The translations under genes were made by a program, and so were the position numbers. The notes under the pieces were generated by a model. The model was not told where the DNA came from and did no database searches. It saw only the letters and a list, made by a program, of their open reading frames with translations. From Persicaria tinctoria (Eukaryota; Streptophyta; Magnoliopsida; Caryophyllales; Polygonaceae), in contig JBANSL010000013.1 of NCBI GenBank assembly GCA_037127255.1, positions 5,458,188 through 5,522,187 on the forward strand: a DNA stretch of 64,000 bases, read 5' to 3'. Positions 52,431 to 61,720 of the stretch are shown here, in pieces (positions within the stretch are counted from its first letter, which is position 1; each line of letters begins with the position of its first letter).

Positions 52431-53155
52431 TTGGATTCCTTATATATATATTTTGTAATAAAAGCAAATACTCAGGGGAAACCCAAGCAGAAATACAGTG
52501 TCCGGGCTACTGAGAAACAAGGCGGGGGGTAGCTCTCCCCCTACAATCACCCTCAAGTAACGACCTAACCGGATCATGAGGCTCTGTTAACTCACAGAAC
52601 CCAACCGGTAACATTAACGCCCACGCAGCAAGGGAGTCGGCGACGTAATTCGCTTCCCTAAAGACATGACGGATTTGGATCTCCCAATTCCGTTTTACAA
52701 AGCCTTGGCATAAAAATACCAGGCTAGACATGGGGTGGCACTCCGCAATTCTCCTATTGATCAAAGACAAAGCCACATTTGAGTCCGTTTCCACCACAAC
52801 CTTGCGGAATCCCAGTTCCCAAGCTAGATGAAAACCATTGTGAATACCCCAGAGCTCTGCCAAGATGACTGGTCCTGCTCCAAAGTGGTGAGTGAACCCA
52901 CGAATCCATCTACCTTCGTGATCTCTGATGACGCCTCCCGCCGCTGCATTGCCCTCTCTATTCATCGTACCATCCGAATTCACCGTAACCCACCCTATCT
53001 CCGGTTTCTTCCACGCAATCTGCACCTCAGATTGCCGTTGTTGACTCGCAGCACGGTCGGGCCTCCTCTCCCACACATCTGCATATTCTCTAGTTCGATC
53101 CTGGATGAACATCCCCTTGTCCCAGTCTGACCCACCATTGTTGGATTCCTTATAT
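52431..53155 (-). mobile_element. 5'-truncated L1-type retrotransposon
   Basis: The 15-bp direct repeat TTGGATTCCTTATAT at 52431-52445 and 53141-53155 flanks a 695-bp insert. On the minus strand the insert starts abruptly inside a reading frame (NGGSDWDKG...) and ends beyond the stop with TTTGCTTTTATTACAAAATATATA. That is the structure expected of a LINE that stopped reverse transcription early. Confidence 0.85.
52507..53112 (-). CDS. L1-type RNase H domain, intact open frame (201 residues)
   Basis: This is the C-terminal domain of a plant L1 ORF2 polyprotein, which removes the RNA strand after reverse transcription. All four carboxylates are in place: D in VNSDGT (about 48), E in VILAELWGI, D in VVETDSNVAL, and D in ANYVADSLA. 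The order of motifs is WKKPEIGWVTVNSDGT, GGVIRDHEGRWI, AELWG, ETDSN, HVFREANYVAD. The frame is open upstream of the ATG to the edge of the insertion, so the listed start is only the first Met. The protein is a fragment; the endonuclease and reverse transcriptase are missing. The lack of stops suggests a recent insertion. Confidence 0.85.
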   Translation of the reverse strand: MFIQDRTREYADVWERRPDRAASQQRQSEVQIAWKKPEIGWVTVNSDGTMNREGNAAAGGVIRDHEGRWIRGFTHHFGAGPVILAELWGIHNGFHLAWELGFRKVVVETDSNVALSLINRRIAECHPMSSLVFLCQGFVKRNWEIQIRHVFREANYVADSLAAWALMLPVGFCELTEPHDPVRSLLEGDCRGRATPRLVSQ

Positions 53156-54126
53156 TATCAACGTGGGAGGTTTATTTTCACATCTTCTACCCCTTTAATA
53201 TAATTGATGATGAGACTTAAGGGACAACTATTTCATTTGACATATATATTTTATGCTTTCTATTGTATTTTTTATGTTATTTGTTTGTCGATTTGTCGGC
53301 CTCTCGAGAATCGAGCCTGTTCAACATCGAATTATTACTTTATAAAAAAAAATTAATTTAAAATCTGCATCAAGTACGTAATTGAACCTAACCTTGAATT
53401 AATTTATTTTCATAATTAATCTTGATGGGGGTGGGAAGGGGAATTGATCCAGACAATATGAAAAGCCAAACCCCATTAATCAAAAAAAAAAAGCCAAACC
53501 CCACCTAATTCTTCATCTCAATATTAAAAGATGCGGAATTTTAAGAGAAAAGGGGTACAGTTATTTAATTAAAATAGCTTATCATTTGATTATTAGGGAG
53601 CTGATTATTACGGAGTATTAATTAAGTACTATATAGATATGCTAAAAACAAAAATTAGGTGATTATATCAGTTTGTATATGAAAATGGTTGGAACATTAT
53701 TTGAAATTTATTTAGCTGTTTAGCTATTTAAATATTTGAAATTATGTGGTATCATTAATTTAAGGTGAAATTGCAAGAAACCAATAACCACCCTTTAAAG
53801 TGAGTATATATATTTTGGGGTAGTAAAAGAGTGATTTCGGTTTACTTAATAAATTTTTAATGAAAAGTGTTGATATATAGATGATGTTTTTAAATGAATG
53901 TATTTTAAAGGGTACTTGGTTTGCAGCAAAATTAAATTTAAATGGCGATTTTCTGTAAACTATCCTATTTAAAGGGTGTTTTCTTACAATTTTATTTTAA
54001 TTTAATACTCCATTAATAGCAGGAGGATAATTCATTCAAACAATTAGGGAAAATCCTCAAACCACATTGAGGTTAATTTATAGGATTTATCATTTACATT
54101 TATATATGCGAGGGGCTCCAAACAAA
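53156..54126. other. Intergenic, no gene seen
   Basis: AT-rich sequence. A segment at about 53280-53350 ends ATCGAATTATTACTTTATAAAAAAAA, similar to the end of the segment inside the LEA intron (ATCGAATTCTTACTTTATAAG at 5421-5441). Both look like 3' ends of the same retroposon family. Confidence 0.4.
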
Positions 54127-54371
54127 TACTACCTCCGATCCAAAAAGGTTGTCGTTTGACTTTCTAACACGTATTTTAAGGAGTTAAAAACTATATAATA
54201 TATTAACTTTTTTATTATTATTTTTTCATAATCTAATACTTATTACAACAAATATTAAGTTGTAAAAAAATAATTTTAAAAAAGTTGATATTTTATACTC
54301 CGTATAGTTTTTAGCTCTTTAAAATACGTATTAAAAAGTCAAACGTCATTCTTTTTGGATCGGAGGGAGTA
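54127..54371. mobile_element. Stowaway MITE (241 bp) with TA duplication
   Basis: TA at 54127-54128 and 54370-54371 flanks CTACCTCCGATCCAAAAAGG ... CTTTTTGGATCGGAGGGAG. The arms continue inverted through CGTTTGACTTT, ACACGTATTTTAA and TTAAAAACTATA. This is the classic Stowaway structure (Tc1/Mariner-mobilised, TIR CTCCCTCCG). Confidence 0.92.
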
Positions 54372-55619
54372 GTAGTAATAAGAAAATCAAATTCAAGATG
54401 ACTAATAATATTAAAATCGTCCTCCACTTATTTGAATTTAATTGGCCTATTTTTTAAATGAAAAAAACATGTAAATTGTTGATTTTGACCTGCAATCCCT
54501 CCAATTACCAGAAAATTAATTAGTATTTTCATCATAAACTAAAAAAAAAGAAGTATTTTCATCTATTTTTTATTATAAAAAGTTTCTAGGTAAATTCAAA
54601 TTACCCAACACATCAAGGGACAAATTATTTATTGAGTCGATAAATTAATCTATGTATGTTACAATTTTTTTTTGTTTTGGAGATCCTATGTTACAATTCT
54701 GAATAATACCCGGTAAGTTAAAAAAAAAGATATTTTTATTTATTTCTTTCTTCTTGTAATTAATTGATTTATTTATTTTCAAAACACGTTACATCGAATA
54801 TATTGATTAAACAAAATACCTTTCTAGTGAATCAAATCAGATTGAATTAATAAACTATATACAAAGACTTTTCTTCTTATTAAATCAAATTAGGAAAAGT
54901 ATGTTAAATTTCCAATATTTGAAAATCCTTGATTAAATTAAAGGCCCTAAATAACCCGTAAAAATTAATGAATTGAAGATACGCAAATAATATAAAATAG
55001 AATAAAATTTGTGGTGATAGTGAGTTAGTGATGTATAAAGTACTATTGATAATGATTCATTTAAATAAAATACTAGGGACAGCCTATAAAGTAACCTCAA
55101 CTTTAAAAATGTGCACAAAAAACACGAATGTATCAAGACTTTAAACATAACATGTAATTTATTGAATTTCAAAATTAACATATTATTAAATAATAACTTC
55201 TCGAGCTTGTAAATTGCAATGATCTCATTGCTAAAGAGATAGTGCATGATTGTATCTCCTTTTTTTCTCCTGTAATTTTGATTATATAAAGAAATTTATT
55301 TGCAAAATGGCTTTTTCTAATTTTTTCTAATTTTTACCTTAGTCACTCTGCCCGAGGGGTCGATATTAAAAACGATACGGGTCTTCTTGACCTCATCCGT
55401 AAGAATGCTGCCGGGTAGGGTTATTCCACCCGAATTCTTTCATAATCAAAAAAAAAAATAAAAAAATTAATAGTAAGTAAAGATTTGATATCAGATTATT
55501 TTTGAAAGGCCGATAAGTCGAAAGATGAAATCTATGTAAAAATACAATAAAAGTAAAAAAATATGTGCAACGAAACAAATAGAAATATTATATGTTATAT
55601 GCTTGTGTTTGGTGTTAAC
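54372..55619. other. AT-rich intergenic sequence, no gene seen
   Basis: The minus-strand frames here are low-complexity translations of T-rich DNA. A short GC-richer block at 55345-55440 (ACCCGAATTC...) is probably retroelement debris. Confidence 0.4.
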
Positions 55620-56082
55620 TAGTAACATGATATTGGACTTCGAAGGCCGATAAGTCGGCAGACGGAAACCGTTAAAAAGAGACAAAATACAATGAGGGTG
55701 CAAGAAACAAGCACAAGAGCTCTACAAGGAGAAACAGGCCCCACTAAATCGGACGAGATGCGGACGTAGACGAACGAACGAAGCCAAGCGCTACCGATAG
55801 CAACACCGTAGGCCAGCGGTACATCAGGAAACACCTGTGGACAATGAAGACGAACCTCCAAGGAAGCAGCATTCCGGGAAAAGGAGACGCCTCGATACAC
55901 ACTGCCACGACCCCAGCCTGACCCGACTCCGAACAACCAGAACCCCATCAACCGAAGAAGAAAAGCCAATCCCCCAAATCGCAGAGCAACCTACCTGAAT
56001 CGAAAACGCACCATAAACCCAGGCGGGAGATAAGTTAACCCAAACCGGGGATTATTTATATATATATATAAATAAATAACTA

Positions 56083-56120
<38 letters not shown>

Positions 56121-57000
56121 TTTAATTTTAATTATAATTTATTTTTATTTTTTTAAAAAAAATTCATGGTTTCGGGCCACCTCGGGCCCAAGGCTTAAAG
56201 CAACGGCCTGAAAGCTGATAGAATCCCTAATCCCCAGAGAAGAACGGGCAGCCACAAGTGAAGGGGCAACACAGCAATCCATCGCCTCCGAAGAAGCTCA
56301 TAGCGCACGACGAGGTTGTCGACCTGCAGCCAAGGCCGAGAGCCCAACCGACAGCCCAAAGACCGAGCCGGAAGGGGAGCCGCTGGAGGAGAGGACCACA
56401 CATCGCCGACGAAGGGAGATAAGGGGGTCTGAAGGTATTGGAAGAGGGGGAAAGGAGAGAGCGGCAATGAGGAGGCCAACCCAAGCCGGCGTCGACCCCC
56501 CACCGAACCCAGACCCTATAGGGCGACATTGCTGCACAACGGCGAGGAAACCGGCGAGCGGGACAAAACCGAGCAAAAATCGACGGAATCGAACCGATTT
56601 GACAGAGAGAGGGGAAAAGAGAGCCGAGAGGACGAATCCACCAACTCAAAAACCCCCAAATTAAACTACGATTATACAGATCCAAGGAGGGCAAGCCACG
56701 GGAGAACGCCACCAAACCCGAGAGAGAGAGGAAGGGGAAAAAATCGAGAGATATGACCGGTCGTCCAGAGAAAGGCGGAGCAAGGAACCGTCCTCCGAAG
56801 AGGAGATTAGGACCTCCGACGAGGAGCACCTCGAACGAAAGGGTAACCGACCTCCGAAGAGGGGTTTTGATCCTCCGAAGAGGGGTTTTGAGCCTCCGAG
56901 GAGGAGTTCAGGTTCGACTGAAGTCAGAAACCACCAGCGTAAAGGATGTCGATGATGAACAACCACCAGATGGGTGGTGTTTGGGCCACCAGGGGATGGT
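55620..57000 (-). other. GC-rich block, probably retroelement sequence
   Basis: Two GC-rich parts (55620-56050 and 56160-57000) are separated by (AT)n at 56060-56117 and a T/A-rich stretch. The minus strand has overlapping frames of up to 200 codons, rich in Leu, Pro, Trp and Arg, in more than one phase, with no motif. A 21-bp unit CCTCCGAAGAGGGGTTTTGA is tandem at about 56850-56905 with related CCTCCGA(A/C)GAGGAG units before it. AAGGCCGATAAGTCG occurs at 55507 and 55643. The high frame overlap suggests composition and not coding. Confidence 0.4.
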
Positions 57001-57389
57001 TTTCTTGAACTCTCAAAGGAGAGATTTAACCATTATTCGAATTAGTGACAATAAAATGTTACTTAAGAGTGGTTTTATTTACATGTCTTTGTTGTTGATC
57101 ACTTAGAAGTTAGAATCATCCCCTTAAGTTGTTCAATATATGGGATTCATTGGGATAACATAGCATGATGCTGCTATAAACACGGTTAAAATACTAGCAA
57201 ACGCACACTGATTTTTCAAGTTGATCAACATTTTTATCTTAAATTAGAAGATTGACACCCACTTCTCAAAATGTCTGCCAAACTGAAACGACGGCATCAA
57301 TAGATTATTTTCAGACAAAAATATATATTGATTTTTAAAAAAATTGATATTATAACCTTAAACTCAACAAAAAAAATTACCGATCCACT
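57001..57389. other. Intergenic, no gene seen
   Basis: AT-rich sequence between the GC-rich block and the MITE-like foldback. No feature is recognised. Confidence 0.3.
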
Positions 57390-57592
57390 TTGAGTGTATT
57401 TGGATTCCAATTGTATTATGATTATAATACAAAATGCAAATGTGATGTTTGATTAGCACGATTTACAAAGTATTTAAGTTAAGATGAATTTAAAACAAAA
57501 TACATTATATACGTGCACACCAAACAATATAAAATACATTAAACTTATAATTGCATTATAAACATAATTCAATGGAATACAAACATACCCTT
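57390..57592. mobile_element. MITE-like foldback of about 200 bp
   Basis: GAGTGTATTTGGATTCCAATTGTATTATG at the left (split here as GAGTGTATTTGGATTCCA plus ATTGTATTATG) is matched in inverse by CATAATTCAATGGAATACAAACATACCC at the right. It is related in its ends to the nested MITE at 35309-35500. The target duplication is not clear. Confidence 0.5.
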
Positions 57593-57850
57593 TATTATGA
57601 AAGCTAAATAAAACAAGCTCTTAAAAAATCTTATTCAACAAAATAAAAAAATTAATAAAGAAAGCACAAAATCCAAATCACAAAAAACGACACAATTTCA
57701 ATTAATATATTGAAATAAATAAATTTAAAAGTAGGTCGGTTGCTTGGTGCAAAAGTATCTTTTAGGTTAGAGGCTCGGAGCTAGGCTCGGGTGACACCAA
57801 GCGTCCAAGCACCTTCGAAGAAATGAACCCAAAGCCCGAACCAAAGGCTC

Positions 57851-57857
57851 TTTATAA
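57851..57857 (+). promoter_or_regulatory. TATA box of the PLATZ gene
   Basis: TTTATAA is followed by a C/T-rich region typical of a plant leader. Transcription would start near 57880, giving a 5' leader of about 220 bases with CT repeats. The open frame starting at 57823 begins upstream of this site and is unlikely to be in the mRNA. Confidence 0.55.
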
Positions 57858-58096
57858 CCCAAGCCTACATCATCTCCCACCTTCTACGACTCTTATTCTT
57901 CAACTCCCCCATTTTCAATTTCTCTCACCGCCTCTCTCTCTACAAATCCCCCCTTTCTCAGTTTCTCTCGCCCACACACACTCATCTCCACAACCGCAAA
58001 AACCAAAGAAGAGGAAGAGAAACTCTCTTTTCCGAGCATTTAAAACTGGCGATCGACAACAGCGAAACCGCAATCGAGCACAAGAGTGGAGCAAAA

Positions 58097-59897
58097 ATGG
58101 TACTTGATTGATCTGTAATCAATCTTGATTTTCATAATGTGGATTTTGACTGAATTTCTGAGGTTTTGGTTGATTTTGAAACAGGGAGGTGATAATCAAT
58201 GGCCGCCATGGATGGAGCCTCTGCTGAAGGAGAAGTTCTTTGTACAGTGCCCCTTACATGTCGATTCGCACAAGAGCGAATGTAATTTATTCTGCTTGGA
58301 CTGCATCAATGGTGCTTTTTGCTCGGTTTGTCTTGCTGACCACAAAGAGCATCACTACATTCAGGTATAAATTTCCTCACATTGTTTCTTTGATTTTCTC
58401 CGTCCTTTCTTGCTCGTAACTGCAGCCATTGATTTCAATTTCACTGCAATTACCTAATTTTGAATTTTCAAAAAATGGATTTCTCTTTCTTTATTCACAT
58501 TTTCCAGCTGTTGTTTATTGTTGGGGGGGTTTTGCTTACTCGAAGGAAAACGAGAACTTCATTTGCAGCTTCTCTCTTCACATTTTTCCTGTTCCCCAAA
58601 TTTCCTTTTCCTTTTGTGCCTAAAATTCATGGCCCCAAATCAATTTTGAGTTCTCCTTTTTAGGTCAAATAGATTGTTTAGTCCGTCTGTCTCTCGATTT
58701 AATCAATTCCTAAACAATCAATCAACAATCAACGCATTTGTTTACTTGAATTGATGGGTGGATTTGAAAATGCAGATAAGGAGGTCATCATACCATGATG
58801 TGATAAGGGTGAATGAGATACAGAAGGTAGTGGATATCAGTGGGATTCAGACATACATAATCAACAGTGCAAGAGTTGTGTTCCTTAATGAAAGGCCACA
58901 GCCAAGGCCTGGAAAGGGCGTCACCTACACCTGTCAAGTGTGTGACCGCAGCCTTGTTGATTCCTGCCGTTTTTGCTCTCTTGGTTGTAAGGTAACTCCT
59001 TTTCCTTTTATCCTGTTTTCACTCCCACCAACCCACCTTTTTACTCTAACAATGTGTTGATATGGAATTCCGGATACCTTGTAGCCCTTTGATTTCTCAA
59101 TTGTGAAATTGTGTGGATGTTGCCAATTGGTTTTTTGTTATGTGTAAATTGGTCCTTTTTCTTTGTGGGTTTTCTTAGTTTGATTTTTGTGGTTATTTTT
59201 TGCTTTTTGGGGTTGAAGAAGTCAAAATGTGATATGGGTTTGGATGTTGGGTTTTGTTCAGATCAGTTTTGCTTCTCTTCTTTAAGTGTAAAATGTAAGA
59301 GCTTGGTTTTCAGTGGCCAAGTACTTGTTAGATTAATTCTTGATGATTGCAAAGAAAGATACAATTTGAATTGGTCCTTTTTCTTTATGGGTTCTCTTGG
59401 TTTGATTTTTGTCAAAAATTTGGCTTCTTGGGTTGAAGAAGTCAAAATGTGATATGGGTTTGTATGTTCAGTTGTTCAGATTAGTTTTGATTCTCTTCTT
59501 GGAGTGTGAAATGTAAAAACATGGTTTTCACTTCCCAAGTACAGTACTTGTTAAGACTTGATTATTGCAAAATCTGAACTGGGTTAATTTCTTGAAAGAT
59601 CAATCCTTGCTTAAATTGGGTCTCTCAGTTTTTCATTTGATCATTGTTGAATATCTTTTGTAGATCGCCGGGACATCGAAGGATTTTCGGAAGAAGCCCA
59701 AGAGGAGCCTGCATTCTGAATCCGAGGATTCGTACAACAGCAACAGCAGCAGCCATGAGAAGAATCAGCTGAAGCACAAGCCTCGGAGCTTTCACCCGTC
59801 GACGCCCCCAGCCGCTGTTAACTTCAGGGCTCCCAAGAGGAGAAAGGGCATTCCCCACAGAGCTCCTCTCAGTGCATCAGCATTGGAGTACTACTAG
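58097..59897 (+). CDS. PLATZ family zinc-dependent DNA-binding protein
   Basis: Four exons, 58097-58099 (the ATG alone), 58185-58364, 58776-58991 and 59664-59897, all in phase 0, give 210 residues. Residues 7-20 are [14 protein letters not shown], the family start. The first zinc region is CPLH at 23-26, C34, C38, C41, C47, C50, and H54 to H58. The second is CQVC...CRFC.LGCK at about 116-133. The tail is basic and Ser-rich ([19 protein letters not shown]) and ends ALEYY. PLATZ proteins bind A/T-rich DNA and repress or modulate transcription, including by RNA polymerase III, in growth, seed and stress responses. The coding part of exon 1 is only the start codon, since GTACTT follows immediately. 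Joining to GGAGGTGATAATCAATGG gives [10 protein letters not shown], as expected for the family. Confidence 0.92.
59147..59580. repeat. 222-bp tandem duplication in the last PLATZ intron
   Basis: AATTGGTCCTTTTTCTTT starts at 59147 and again at 59369. GGTTGAAGAAGTCAAAATGTG, TCAGAT(C/T)AGTTTTG and CCAAGTAC blocks follow at the same spacing in both copies. The splice sites are not included. Confidence 0.85.
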
Positions 59898-60470
59898 CTC
59901 AAAGGCTGCAACTGGGTAATTAGTTAAAATCTCTCTCTGCAACAAAGTACTATTAGCTGCTCATATGTTACCATATTACCCTTCATGCCAAGCTCAAAGG
60001 TCAAAGTCCATTGTTGTACAGAGAAAGAGGGAGAAATTGAAGGTGGGTGTGTTTAATTATGGAGGAAATGTGGATTGGGATGGATATGTTTTCATGGGTA
60101 ATTCTATATGTTTTTATAGGTTTTTTTTTGCTATGTAGTGGGGGCAATGTACATAACCCTTGGTGTTTTTTGTTCATGTGTAATGATCAAAACTTATGTG
60201 GAAGTTGATAAGAAAAAGTTGAGATGGAAAAAAAAAAGTGACTGGAATAAGCATTTACAATTGCATTATTATAGATCCCAATAATTGTTTTGCATCTTCT
60301 TCTTTCTTTGTTGGAAAGTTCTTTGTAATCTTTCCTTCTTTGAAATCTATAGCCTTATCATCTAGTGGCTTTATGGGTTGGATTGTCACAATGACAAGTA
60401 ATTATATGAGTACAATCTAAATCTGTTTATGATGAATTTATAAAGAAAGGTAAGTCTGATGTCTGCAGCA
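59898..60470 (+). other. 3' UTR and downstream region of the PLATZ gene
   Basis: T-rich sequence with possible poly(A) signals. The end of the transcript probably lies between 60180 and 60250. No coding region. Confidence 0.4.
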
Positions 60471-60989
60471 GTGGTAAATATCGTTCGATCTGGGTAGAAA
60501 ACGATATTAGTTCATGTTTGGTCCTTTTCATAAATGAAAGAGAGAAAATTAGAATGTATTCAATTTGAATGGAAAAATATCCCTTTTTTTTTCAAAATTA
60601 AGATATTTTTCTTCTATGCTAAGTTTTGGAATAGATATATATCTCTCCTATTGATGGCATCTTTGGAGGGTTCTCTCATCTCTTAAACTTATGGAGCTTT
60701 AACTGAAAATAGGAAACAAAAAGGCAGGGAATAAAAAGCTGTCTTTTTGGAGAGGTGTAAATTAGCAAAATCATTGATTTCATTACTTATTTGCATTTAC
60801 ACTTTGATATTTTGTGAATTTCATTGATTATACTCACTTTTAATTGCAGATTCAGCAATATCAAGTTCAATAATGGTTGGATTATCATTTATCACTGATT
60901 TCTATAATTAAAGGAGAATACTCCTATCAAGTTGTCATTGGTTTTTTAAGTGATTGTCTTGTCATAATTCCGATATTATATTTTCAAAT

Positions 60990-61310
60990 TAGTCACACTA
61001 AAACTATCATAATAACTCCGTTCAGAAAAAAATAATGTTTGAATTTTTGACACATTTTTAAAAAGATAAAATCAAATTTTTAATTAATTTTTTATATAAT
61101 TTTATACTCCGTACTTATTAGTTATAAATTTTAAAATTATTTAAAAAATTAATTAAAAAAAGTTAATATAGAGTCTGATTTTCAAGCACTCGTTTTAATG
61201 AGTTAAAATATTAATTTTTTTTTATTAATAATAAATAACATTAAATTATAAATAATATATTAATAAAAATAAAAACTTTAAATAGTTTTTCCGTTAATGA
61301 TCAAATGGAG
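60990..61310. mobile_element. Decayed Stowaway-type MITE region
   Basis: CTCCGTTCAGAAAAAAAT at 61016 and ACTCCGTACTTATTAGT at about 61106 resemble Stowaway ends and internal motifs. ATTAATAATAAATAACATTAAATTA and GAGTTAAAATATTAA correspond to the family core. An intact inverse end is not found. A similar decayed core lies at about 61560-61720. Confidence 0.4.
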
Positions 61311-61720
61311 TTTATGGTTGTATACTTGTATTAATCCCTTTTCATAGCTAAAATAGAAGAAGTATTTAAAATTTTAAACCTATAGTTAGGTAGGCATATT
61401 TATCTACTTTTCTAGAGGAGGATCTATTCTACCGATTTCATAATAAATGTACATGACCAAATTGAGAGTTGAAAAGTCATGGGATGTGAGATCAATGAAG
61501 GAGAATCTCAACTTTAATCGTGTAAATTGATCATTTTTACACCCTACCCTGTATAAAAATAGGTCGGTTCCTCCTATTTAAAACAATATATTTTTACTTT
61601 TTAAGGATATACATAATTATCTCTCTTTTTTAATTAAATAATTTTTTTTTAATTTCACACTTATTAATAATATATATTCTATATAATTTTTATCTCTTTA
61701 AAAATATATATAATAAAATG

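Noticed and set aside
54933..55247. 104-codon minus-strand frame
   Set aside because: It is a Leu/Phe/Tyr/Ile-rich translation of T-rich intergenic DNA without motif or context.
56227..56829. 200-codon minus-strand frame that could be called a gene
   Set aside because: Two other minus-strand frames and several plus-strand frames are open over the same bases, there is no motif, and the composition is that of repeated GC-rich DNA.
57823..58107. 94-codon frame upstream of and overlapping the PLATZ start
   Set aside because: Its ATG lies upstream of the probable TATA box, its product is low-complexity Pro/Ser/Leu, and it overlaps the leader exon of a well supported gene.
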